In this document: positions 1 through 5,216 of the stretch, one piece after another | Numbering within the stretch: the stretch's first letter is position 1 | Layout of the letters: each line of letters opens with the position of its first letter | Origin: Oligoflexia bacterium | GTDB lineage: Bacteria; Bdellovibrionota; UBA1018 | DNA: 5,303 nucleotides | Assembly (NCBI GenBank): GCA_903928955.1 | Contig: CAIYTD010000239.1 | Location: forward strand, 1-5,303 | Direction of reading: 5' to 3' | Made by a program: the position numbers and the translations under genes | The notes under the pieces: generated by a model | What the model was told of the DNA's origin: nothing | Database searches by the model: none | Seen by the model: only the letters and a program-made list of their open reading frames with translations

Positions 1-1
1 A

Positions 2-319
2 GCTCTTTCAAAAAATCAATTCTATGTTTCTACCTCTCGAGGAAAACGAGGAGTCACCCTTTTTACAGACAACATAGCTCAACTCAAAGAAGCCGTTCAA
101 AAAAGCTCTGCACGCTCCTTAGTGACCGAGCGATTGACACTGGAGGGTATTTTTAAAGCCAAATTAGAAAAGCTCAAGCTTGGGTACGAAAAATCAATCC
201 AAGTGACAAAAGAAAAAATTGAAAAATCTTTTAGAAAATTTGTAGATCGCTCTCCCCAGACGAACAAAGGAAGGCGCATTCAGAGAGAAAAATCAAAAGG
301 CGTTGAGATTGATCGGTAA
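2..319 (+). CDS. C-terminal end of a MobF (TrwC/TraI-type) conjugative relaxase/helicase, 5'-partial
   Basis: The reading frame is open from base 2 to the TAA at 317-319, giving 105 residues, and no start is visible, so the gene enters from the left. The first residues read LSKNQFYVSTSRGKRGVTLFTDN, with AQLKEAVQ shortly after. This is the 'QFYVSVSRGR..VTIYTDDKEALREAV' block at the end of the SF1 helicase domain (motif VI region) in TrwC/TraI MobF relaxases. Those proteins nick oriT at their N-terminus and unwind the transferred strand with this C-terminal helicase. The remaining ~65 residues are Lys/Glu-rich, charged and probably helical, as is usual for the variable tail of these proteins. 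Only the tail is in view, so intactness of the nuclease domain cannot be judged. An ATG-initiated reading from 122 would miss the conserved block. The gene is convergent with the MFS gene, whose stop lies 99 bp away. Confidence 0.8.
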   Translation, partial: ALSKNQFYVSTSRGKRGVTLFTDNIAQLKEAVQKSSARSLVTERLTLEGIFKAKLEKLKLGYEKSIQVTKEKIEKSFRKFVDRSPQTNKGRRIQREKSKGVEIDR

Positions 320-418
320 AAGCTTTTTATCTCTATTCAGAGGCTCCATCCCCCTTTGTTGCAGATCCCGTCTGCGGCATTCCGTCCATCTGACCACTCC
401 TACCCCAAGTTTCCTTAA
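320..418. other. Convergent intergenic gap without a gene
   Basis: This 99-bp stretch lies between the stop codons of the relaxase (+) and the MFS exporter (-). It holds a small stem, GCAGA/TCTGC at 361-375 with a 5-nt loop, but no T-run on either side. I therefore do not call a terminator. A 13-base word, GGCTCCATCCCCC (342-354), recurs at 4525-4537 on the far side of the operon. Confidence 0.5.
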
Positions 419-1588
419 TTAAAAATTAATATTTAAAATTTGTTTCAAAAATAGGGTCATCTGGATACAAACCACAACAATAATGAAGTTCAATACTTGG
501 CTGATGTGAGCTTGCCCAAACATAAAAACAAGAAAACCTGAAATGGGATAGGATGCTGAGTTAATAAATACCATGATGCCGGTGACCCGACCTAAAACGT
601 CTTTGGAACAAACTGTCGCCCGAACGGATCTTACGTAGAGACTCAGAACTCCAGCTGCCGACCCAAAGAAAACATACGATAAAGCAAACACTGGAAAATT
701 TGGGGCGAAACGAAGGCCTATCAAGGCCGCTATGAATACCAAACTTGCCATCGCTGCCTGATGATGGGTTGTTAACGAACCTCGCAGACTATAGAGCGTA
801 ATAATAGATACGAAGGCAGACATTCCAACCACATAGCCTACCATACTCTCTGAGTGCCCAAATACGCCAATAACAAAATAACTTAAGGTAGAAAGTGCAA
901 TTCCAAATGCAAGATTTGCTACAAATGCCATACTGCTAAGAGATCGTAATACCGAGTCCGTTGAAATTAAAAAAAAGCCCAGGCAAAAATAGCTTGAGTT
1001 ATTTTTATCGCGACTCACAGGAAGATATGGAACAGAAACCGAGACAGCAAGTAAATTGAGAAAAACAAAGAGCGCCGTCCAAACAAAAATGGACGAAAGC
1101 GCTAACTTCGTATGGGCCCAGATCGCCAATGCAGGAGCTAAAACTCGGGCTAGCTGATCAATAGATTGAGTTAACTTTTGAGAGTTTCCTGCATGAGTAG
1201 GTAGATCTCTTACGATAAGAACTTCGGTTGCAACATAACTGATTTCTGTTGCAATGCCAATAAACACACTCATTGCGATGAGCAAATGAAAATGAACCTG
1301 TGAATAATAAAAAAGTAAGCTGATGCAGGAGCTCACCAAGAGAATGAAACGTAGAAAATCTGCCGCCATCACTAAACGTTTTGCTCCATAGCGATCCACA
1401 CAAGGGCCTACAAGATTGAGAGCAATAAGTCTTGGTATCCATTCAGCCGTTAATAGAAGTCCGGACTTCGAAACATCTCCAGTCGTAGTATAAGCCAACA
1501 ATGGAATCAAGAAAACCAAAACTTCGTCCCCAAGTCGAGACAACAGGTAACAGAAAAAAAAACTGTTTTTTTGAAAAACCTTCCGCAT
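419..1588 (-). CDS. MFS transporter, EntS/MFS_3-like exporter, last gene of the operon
   Basis: The 389-residue protein is highly hydrophobic, with about 12 predicted membrane segments spaced along its length, matching the usual 390-420 residues of small drug/siderophore exporters. The MFS motif A in the loop after helix 2 is clear: G61-P-C-V-D65-R-Y-G68-A-K-R71, followed by a D77-x-x-R80 helix start. A second loop has LGRVTGIM at 332-339, the equivalent element of the C-terminal half. These features and the overall look resemble the MFS_3/enterobactin-exporter branch. Proton-driven export across the inner membrane is therefore likely, but the substrate is not readable from sequence. The ATG at 1588 has a modest GAGG about 12 nt upstream. 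The gene starts 37 bp after the PaiB-like gene on the same strand, so it is probably cotranscribed and exports the operon's product or confers self-resistance to it. Confidence 0.85.
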   Translation of the reverse strand: MRKVFQKNSFFFCYLLSRLGDEVLVFLIPLLAYTTTGDVSKSGLLLTAEWIPRLIALNLVGPCVDRYGAKRLVMAADFLRFILLVSSCISLLFYYSQVHFHLLIAMSVFIGIATEISYVATEVLIVRDLPTHAGNSQKLTQSIDQLARVLAPALAIWAHTKLALSSIFVWTALFVFLNLLAVSVSVPYLPVSRDKNNSSYFCLGFFLISTDSVLRSLSSMAFVANLAFGIALSTLSYFVIGVFGHSESMVGYVVGMSAFVSIITLYSLRGSLTTHHQAAMASLVFIAALIGLRFAPNFPVFALSYVFFGSAAGVLSLYVRSVRATVCSKDVLGRVTGIMVFINSASYPISGFLVFMFGQAHISQVLNFIIVVVCIQMTLFLKQILNINF

Positions 1589-1625
1589 AAAGAAAGTTTA
1601 CCTCACTGAAGAACGAAATCCCGCC

Positions 1626-2216
1626 TTACAGCCCGTAAAGTTTCGCCATAACATCTCCAACTGACACCGAGGTAGGTTGGCTTTTTAGGTGATGAATAAC
1701 CTGTTCTTGCTCATTTTTAGAACGATTTTGACTCATTTTGATCTTGCTTTGAACCGATACAATATCAAATCGAAAAGCCGTAATTTCCTCTAGCATTTCG
1801 TCCAGAAGATCTTGACTAAGTTGATTGATCCTCCATTGAGGATCATGTCTTTGTACCTGCGTTTCAATTACAGAAATGATTTCATCTTTGTGGGTGAATG
1901 GATTTACATGACATAGAAAGTCTGCCACGCAATAGTTCCACGTGGGTACACTTGTTGACGGATCTTCATACCAGTTAGGTGAAATATAGGCATTCGGGCC
2001 TAAAAAAATGAGATGAGCCGAACCAGCCTCTCCTAAAGCTTTTACAAGTGAATTTCTTTTTGATAGGTGACCCAAGAAGTAATTATTTTCTCGGATTACA
2101 GGGATTGGATAAGCTTCATCGACACCTGGTACAATTGCTAATGCAAGTGGAAACTTTTCTACAATAGTTGAAATGAGTTCCTCGTTATTGCATCGGAAGT
2201 CTTCTGGAACATACAT
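1626..2216 (-). CDS. PaiB-like FMN-binding split-barrel protein
   Basis: With the start at 2216 the protein is 196 residues, close to the ~200 of PaiB. I chose this ATG over the one 8 codons upstream because the protein then begins MYVPEDF, the family's conserved N-terminus (MYxPxxF), and because AAGGA lies about 8 nt before it. Family signatures seen in order are FLGHLSKRN (47-55), LGPNAYISPNWYE (72-84), VPTWNY (90-95) and the C-terminal KIKMSQNRS block (158-166). PaiB proteins (PF04299) have the pyridoxamine-phosphate-oxidase-like split barrel. They are annotated as FMN-binding negative transcriptional regulators, but the fold is that of flavin oxidoreductases. The usual ATHLP-type element is here A35-Y-P-I-P, so His is replaced. 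The Shine-Dalgarno overlaps the stop of the upstream HDO gene and only 4 bp separate stop and start, implying translational coupling. In this setting a redox partner role is plausible (inference); repression of the operon is the alternative. Confidence 0.85.
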   Translation of the reverse strand: MYVPEDFRCNNEELISTIVEKFPLALAIVPGVDEAYPIPVIRENNYFLGHLSKRNSLVKALGEAGSAHLIFLGPNAYISPNWYEDPSTSVPTWNYCVADFLCHVNPFTHKDEIISVIETQVQRHDPQWRINQLSQDLLDEMLEEITAFRFDIVSVQSKIKMSQNRSKNEQEQVIHHLKSQPTSVSVGDVMAKLYGL

Positions 2217-2220
2217 TGAG

Positions 2221-3738
2221 TTAGTCCTTAAATAAATCAAACAAGTAAAATGAATCTTTATTTACTATAAAGTTACGAAAAAACTCAAATAAAGAAATAG
2301 AAGAGTTGAGGTACGAGTAGAAAAGATCTTTTTGCTTTTCGCTTTCTAAGAGTTTTCTGCTTTTATCACGATATTCTTTGGGCAGGATTGAGAATTGGTA
2401 GAGATGTCTAAATAAGCAATCTAAACAGTAGAGATTGGCCATAAATGAATTTGATTGATGAGCCGACTCTAATATATAGTTTCTTAAAGCAATCCACTCA
2501 CTTTCTTGCGCCGGACGAACCTGAGGAGTTTCTGTAGTTTGAATTAAATCGCGGGCAATACCGCCAATGATCTGAATTTCATCATGTTGATAAGAAAAGC
2601 CCAGTGCTCGGAATGCGGCTTGAGAAAGCTCATTTCGAATGTAATTCATTTCGTCGTCCCGTAATTTTAGATCATGTGAAAACTGTCTTCCATAATCTGG
2701 AACTACTCTGTCAATAACGGCGCAAAAATTCTTTGTTCTCAGAAGTGCTGATAAATCCTCTTGAATAGCACATACTCTCTTTAAGAGGTATGTACTTTCT
2801 GTTTTGTCGATAGGACTTCTGAGTAATACTTCATCTGAAATGGGTTCATTCAAGATTTCATTACAGGCCTGAAAAAGATAGCCAATAGCAAAAGCCGCAT
2901 TCTTAAAAGATGCCAATAAGTCTTCTCTGGAAACATTTCCATTATCCAGAAACATTCGAGCATATCGATCGGCATGATCGTATTCGAAATCAAACATCAA
3001 ATGATTTACCCACGGAGTGAAAAAACCTTCTAGGTCATACTTCGCCTCCATTGTGGCATAAAATTCTTTACAGTCAGTTATAAACCGAGCGCTACTTTCT
3101 TGATAGTAAGCCACCATGATGTAAGCTAGTGGATCATTCTCCGCCAAAAAAAGCATTTGCTGATCAAACGCGATACTTGCTGGTAGGGGTAAATATCCTT
3201 TCACTGCATCGCGATCTACGGAGAGTTTTGAGTGGTTTACAAAATAAAAGGCATCACAATGCCAAAATTCTTCAATAGCGTTTTGCTTAAAGTATTCTCG
3301 CATTTCTTTTTTAGGGAAATAAGTGACGCATCTAGAGTCAGTAACTCCAGCTGAGCGGGAAAGATGGTAGTTCTGGATTAACCATGTAATTAAGTGGTTC
3401 CTGGAACACCCAGAGATCAATTCATTCCAGATGGGGTGTTTATAGTATTGCGAATACCATGTGGTTACAACGCGTTCAAATATCTTCTGTACCTCAAGTC
3501 CAGTAAAGACAGATTTTTCTTCTTCTTCGAAGCAGCCTTGTTCTTTTAGGAGATTGTAAACTTGAAATTCCTCATCGTTGCTTGGGATCCAGTTCTTTAC
3601 TTGGCCCGTGCGGTTGAAAATATGATCAAAATTAGGATGATTATCTAACCAAAGGTTAGGGACTTCAATAGCCCACATAGCGTATTCTACCGTCGTTTTT
3701 TCCTTATTTTTAAGAACTCTAACCGCATGCTTTAACAT
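2221..3738 (-). CDS. Heme-oxygenase-like diiron oxidase/oxygenase (HDO) domain protein with extra helical C-terminal half
   Basis: The protein has 505 residues. Residues ~90-290 look like a TenA/PqqC/heme-oxygenase-like helical domain. The helix beginning HPIWNELISG (101-110) and continuing to ~130 resembles the first TenA/PqqC helix. E157-F-W-H160 gives an ExxH pair. E214 sits in a YYQES core helix. H246-L-M-F-D250 followed by H255 resembles the HxxxDxxH ligand helix of HDOs such as SznF, CADD and UndA, but the last His is displaced (Tyr at the +3 position). Together these are plausible ligands of a non-heme di-iron site. Known HDOs oxidise amino acids or fatty acids, so an O2-dependent modification of a peptide or amino acid is inferred. 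Residues ~1-90 and ~300-505 are unrecognised, mostly helical, with scattered Cys (C323, C339, C438, C441). The length is about twice that of a single-domain HDO. AGGA lies 7 nt before the ATG at 3738. It is the first enzyme gene after the peptide and attenuator. Confidence 0.7.
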   Translation of the reverse strand: MLKHAVRVLKNKEKTTVEYAMWAIEVPNLWLDNHPNFDHIFNRTGQVKNWIPSNDEEFQVYNLLKEQGCFEEEEKSVFTGLEVQKIFERVVTTWYSQYYKHPIWNELISGCSRNHLITWLIQNYHLSRSAGVTDSRCVTYFPKKEMREYFKQNAIEEFWHCDAFYFVNHSKLSVDRDAVKGYLPLPASIAFDQQMLFLAENDPLAYIMVAYYQESSARFITDCKEFYATMEAKYDLEGFFTPWVNHLMFDFEYDHADRYARMFLDNGNVSREDLLASFKNAAFAIGYLFQACNEILNEPISDEVLLRSPIDKTESTYLLKRVCAIQEDLSALLRTKNFCAVIDRVVPDYGRQFSHDLKLRDDEMNYIRNELSQAAFRALGFSYQHDEIQIIGGIARDLIQTTETPQVRPAQESEWIALRNYILESAHQSNSFMANLYCLDCLFRHLYQFSILPKEYRDKSRKLLESEKQKDLFYSYLNSSISLFEFFRNFIVNKDSFYLFDLFKD

Positions 3739-3745
3739 CTAAATT

Positions 3746-3749
3746 TCCT
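3746..3749 (-). promoter_or_regulatory. Ribosome binding site of the HDO gene
   Basis: On the minus strand TAGGAAATTTAGATG places AGGA 7 nt before the ATG, supporting the start at 3738. It lies just downstream of the attenuator T-run, so it is not itself paired in the hairpin. Confidence 0.6.
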
Positions 3750-3753
3750 AAAG

Positions 3754-3810
3754 AAAAAAATTTAAACATGAGATATTTCTTAAAAGAATAAAATATCTCA
3801 TGTTTAAATT
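3754..3810 (-). terminator. AT-rich 20-bp perfect hairpin plus T-run: probable attenuator between peptide and enzyme genes
   Basis: The arms 3759-3778 and 3791-3810 are perfectly complementary over 20 bp with a 12-nt loop. Read on the minus strand, the descending arm is followed directly by TTTTTTTC (3760-3753), the form of an intrinsic terminator. The stem has only three G/C pairs, so termination should be partial. It stands after the 31-codon peptide gene and before the HDO gene. This would give many short peptide transcripts and fewer full-length operon transcripts, as is common where a precursor peptide is needed in excess. A regulated attenuator is also possible. Confidence 0.65.
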
Positions 3811-3819
3811 AACATGCTT

Positions 3820-3837
3820 ATGCACTTTTCTCCTTCT
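3820..3837 (+). repeat. Left inverted-repeat core of the MITE
   Basis: This 18-bp arm is perfectly complementary to 3904-3921. It carries AGAAGGAGAA on its complement, a sequence resembling a ribosome binding site, but only very short ORFs follow. Confidence 0.8.
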
Positions 3838-3903
3838 GGCTTGAACTAGCTACACATAATTATGGAATAAAACTGCCACACCTTTGCTGCAGCAGCAAGC
3901 GTG

Positions 3904-3921
3904 AGAAGGAGAAAAGTGCAT
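3904..3921 (-). repeat. Right inverted-repeat core of the MITE
   Basis: This is the partner arm of 3820-3837. Outward extension to 3928 keeps four more matches out of seven. The inward sequence also shows a shared GCTTG word on both sides, offset by one base, so the original repeats may have been longer. Confidence 0.8.
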
Positions 3922-3942
3922 GACCAGGTTAAATTAATTCAA

Positions 3943-4038
3943 CTATCGCACTGAATTGGTGGTGGCTTTTACTGCAACACGCACACAGAATCCAGCTGGA
4001 AGCTTACTGACCATTTTTGATAATCGATCTTGGATCAT
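3943..4038 (-). CDS. 31-residue putative precursor (or leader) peptide
   Basis: A small gene below usual length cut-offs: ATG at 4038-4036, TAG at 3945-3943. The start has an excellent AGGAGA (4045-4050) 6 nt upstream and a good sigma70-like promoter ~30 bp further upstream, which is far better support than a random short ORF would have. The peptide starts MIQDRLSKMVSKL, then P14-A-G-F-C18-V-R-V-A-V-K-A, then a TTNSVR end. It is strongly basic, with six Lys/Arg and one Asp, a single Cys and a hydrophobic basic core, and no signal peptide. It is the first gene of an operon encoding an HDO, a PaiB-like flavoprotein and an exporter. It could therefore be the substrate those enzymes modify, with the N-terminal half as leader and the C-terminal half as core (inference). 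The alternative is a leader peptide acting on the downstream attenuator, though it has no run of one regulatory amino acid. I do not recognise the peptide. Confidence 0.65.
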   Translation of the reverse strand: MIQDRLSKMVSKLPAGFCVRVAVKATTNSVR

Positions 4039-4044
4039 GATGTT

Positions 4045-4050
4045 TCTCCT
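4045..4050 (-). promoter_or_regulatory. Strong ribosome binding site of the peptide gene
   Basis: AGGAGA on the minus strand, preceded by an A-run and spaced 6 nt from the ATG. It is the strongest Shine-Dalgarno of the operon and is the main reason for calling the 31-codon gene. Confidence 0.7.
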
Positions 4051-4069
4051 TTTTTTGTTTGAGATTTAT

Positions 4070-4098
4070 TTATAATATTTAAAAACGCAGTTTGTCAA
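4070..4098 (-). promoter_or_regulatory. Sigma70-like promoter of the peptide/HDO operon
   Basis: The minus strand shows a perfect -35 TTGACA (4098-4093). Seventeen bases later comes TTATAA (4075-4070), with overlapping TATTAT and TATAAA alternatives, in an AT-rich stretch. Transcription would start near 4063, leaving a ~25-nt leader before the peptide ATG. No clear operator palindrome is seen around it. Confidence 0.65.
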
Positions 4099-4252
4099 TT
4101 GAATCTCATGAAAGTTTTTTATCCCTTCCATATCGAATTTGGTTGTTTCAGTGAAGTCCTCCGACTCTTTTTCAATTCGTTCGCTCTTGGATTCATTACT
4201 ACACTTAATCTAAGGAATGATTCCGTGGCCGATAGCATTTGATGTTTAAAAT

Positions 4253-4438
4253 TTGATTACCCGGCTTGGGCGGCTCATAACGAATGAAAGCTATACGCTT
4301 CAGGTGCGCAAAGGCAAGTTGTTGCTGGAGGAGTGGGAGGATTCCTATTATGGTGAGCTGATGGGGGTGTTTGGAAGATGGGATCTGAATGAGAATACTC
4401 GTTCGTGGGCGCGTATTTGTTTAAAAACTGGAAGTTAG
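4253..4438 (+). pseudogene. Unrecognised 61-codon ORF, possible gene remnant
   Basis: The frame opens just after an in-frame stop and has only a TTG as first possible start, with no Shine-Dalgarno. Its product ends GRWDLNENTRSWARICLKTGS and has protein-like composition (Trp, Tyr, Glu/Lys). An overlapping frame at 4252-4287 reads FDYPAWAAHNE before a stop, so a frameshifted, truncated gene is possible. I do not recognise a family, and it may be non-coding. Confidence 0.2.
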
Positions 4439-4524
4439 ATAGTTAAAAAAATCGTGAGCTTGTGGTTTGGAGGCGAATTCTTAACGCCCCAAGTAAAGAA
4501 TATCTTGCAATTAGGCCCTATTTT

Positions 4525-4537
4525 GGCTCCATCCCCC
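4525..4537 (+). repeat. 13-bp direct repeat flanking the operon region
   Basis: GGCTCCATCCCCC here is identical to 342-354. The two copies bracket the whole minus-strand operon. One such 13-mer pair is only moderately unlikely by chance in 5.3 kb, and flanking bases do not match, so an attachment-site meaning is speculative. Confidence 0.25.
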
Positions 4538-4605
4538 GACGAAGCAAATAAAAGTCCAAGCTAGATCGCACTTGTGAGTATCAAATCTTTATTTTAAGTT
4601 GGTTT

Positions 4606-4738
4606 TTGCTGTTTCATCTTGTTCCTCATTTTGGTGAGAATTTTCTTTTAAAAGCAGGGGCTTTGGTGTTGAATGCCAGAAATAAACGGCCACTTGCTTC
4701 AGCAGGGGATTCTAGCTGGAGGCAAGATGAAACAGCAA
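4606..4738 (+). repeat. 16-bp inverted repeat enclosing the transposase start (fold-back structure)
   Basis: TTGCTGTTTCATCTTG (4606-4621) is perfectly complementary to CAAGATGAAACAGCAA (4723-4738). The right arm contains the transposase ATG (4727-4729) and abuts its GGAGG. In a transcript entering from outside the element, the arms would pair and hide the start. A transcript starting between the arms would lack the left arm and be translatable. This is the arrangement known in IS10 as fold-back inhibition. Confidence 0.6.
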
Positions 4739-5007
4739 CTGATTGTATCAGCGAAATCTTTAATCAATATTTTATTTAAACTCGTGGCTAGCCCTCGTGG
4801 GAGAGCAAGAACAGATCATAAACAGTTTATTCAAGATATGGTTTTTGGAATTATTGGAAGCAGGTCTCCTTTACTCGGAAACATCTCCCGTTTTCTAGCC
4901 GAAGATATTGAACTCGCGCATACCGAGCAGCGATTATCCCGCTTACTTCGAAGTAATGCACTATCTTGGGACGATTTAACAGAAAGACAAACCGAGCTGG
5001 CGTGTCG
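4727..5007 (+). pseudogene. N-terminal part of an IS4-superfamily-like DDE transposase, interrupted by a group II intron
   Basis: The ATG at 4727 is preceded by GGAGG at 4 nt spacing, so it is preferred to the in-frame ATG at 4673. About 93 codons remain before the intron. The segments HKQFIQDMVFGIIGSRSPLLG, then ISRFLAEDIELAHTEQRLSRLL match the N-terminal helical region typical of IS4-like transposases (a 'FxxDMVxGIxxSGSxxLxxIARxLxE...TExRLSRxL' pattern). The catalytic DDE residues would lie downstream and are not in the window. The frame continues to 5080, but from about 5008 it is intron sequence, so residues after that are not transposase. If the intron splices, the gene could be restored. 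The intron is itself disrupted, so the gene is probably dead. Confidence 0.65.
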
Positions 5008-5162
5008 GCGCGTCCAGACAAGGACGCATAAACAAGTCGGTGCAAGTCCGACCGAGGTTAAAAGACTCAAGACCTCGTAGCATGGGAGGCACCATAGAAC
5101 GGAAGCGTGGTGGAGCCCTCCGACAACATTCTTTGAAAGGAGGATGCGCAAAGTTCCAGGTC
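5008..5162 (+). ncRNA. 5' part of a group II intron (domain I), truncated by a TnpB element
   Basis: Beginning at about 5008, GCGCGTCCAGACAAGGACGC closely follows the 5' ends of bacterial group II introns of the GTGCGCCCAGACAAGGGCGC kind. The stem GCGTCC/GGACGC (5010-5015, 5022-5027) has an AGACAA loop. Next come the GTCGG-TGCAAGT-CCGAC hairpin (5036-5052), whose GTGCAAGTC core is typical of domain I, and a third stem, CGAGGT/ACCTCG (5053-5058, 5072-5077). No intron ORF or domain V is in view. Sequence identity to the intron class ends near 5162, where the IS605-type right end begins on the other strand. The intron start has GC rather than the usual GT as bases 1-2, so the exact boundary is uncertain by a few bases. 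Confidence 0.65.
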
Positions 5163-5216
5163 TTGACGTCCTCCCCGGCCTAAAGGCCCTTTAACCGCTT
5201 GCGCGGGGGGATTCCC
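5163..5216 (-). ncRNA. Right-end/omega-RNA scaffold 3' part of the TnpB element
   Basis: Two small hairpins, GGCC-TAAA-GGCC (5177-5188) and CCGC-TTGC-GCGG (5195-5206), are enclosed by an outer pairing of TCCCC (5172-5176) with GGGGA (5207-5211). The structure lies directly after the tnpB stop and ends at the element boundary, as omega RNAs of TnpB do. The guide would then be the ~16-20 nt beyond the boundary, on the minus strand from 5162 downward, which is group II intron sequence. The RNA's 5' end probably reaches into tnpB. Confidence 0.55.

Larger units (their letters stand above)
3804..3937. mobile_element. 116-bp MITE-like element with 9-bp target duplication
   Basis: The element spans 3813-3928. 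Its ends, 3813-3837 and 3904-3928, are inverted repeats matching at 22 of 25 positions, including 18 perfect consecutive bases (3820-3837 against 3904-3921, ATGCACTTTTCTCCTTCT). Directly outside both ends is the same 9-bp word, TTAAATTAA (3804-3812 and 3929-3937), as expected of a target-site duplication. The interior is 66 bp with no ORF, so movement would need a transposase in trans. It lies 5 bp beyond the stop of the peptide gene, and the left duplication copy overlaps the attenuator arm. The transposase family is not identifiable from the ends alone; 9-bp duplications occur in several IS families. Confidence 0.7.
4100..4605. other. Long stretch without a well-supported gene
   Basis: Between the operon promoter and the transposase region I find no gene with start, ribosome binding site and recognisable family. 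It holds a 61-codon ORF (4253-4438), described separately. On the minus strand there is an open stretch rich in Glu/Lys/Ser from about 4207 to 4067 that has no start with a Shine-Dalgarno and runs through the operon promoter. There is also one copy of a 13-bp repeat (4525-4537). The unseen left end of the interrupted insertion sequence probably lies in its right part. Confidence 0.4.

Noticed and set aside
97..279. Minus-strand 60-codon ORF
   Set aside because: It lies opposite the relaxase frame, which has clear family motifs. It has no ribosome binding site and an unremarkable product.
361..375. Stem GCAGA/TCTGC as a terminator for the convergent genes
   Set aside because: It has only 5 bp and no T-run on either strand.
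1158..1442. Minus-strand 94-codon ORF
   Set aside because: It is an alternate frame inside the MFS gene with a Cys/Ser-rich product of shadow type.
3904..3936. Plus-strand start ATG at 3920 behind AAGGAG in the MITE arm
   Set aside because: The frame stops after five codons.
4067..4207. Minus-strand Glu/Lys-rich open frame upstream of the peptide
   Set aside because: It has no credible start, and it runs through the operon's -35/-10 region, so I treat it as non-coding.
4673..4726. Upstream ATG at 4673 as transposase start
   Set aside because: It lacks a Shine-Dalgarno, while the ATG at 4727 has GGAGG at close spacing and sits in the inverted repeat as in IS10.
5008..5080. Last ~24 codons of the transposase-frame ORF as real protein
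   Set aside because: The DNA here matches group II intron stems, so the frame is only fortuitously open.
4831..5151. Two minus-strand ORFs of 106 and 64 codons
   Set aside because: They are antisense to the transposase and group II intron RNA, with shadow-like composition and no start signals.
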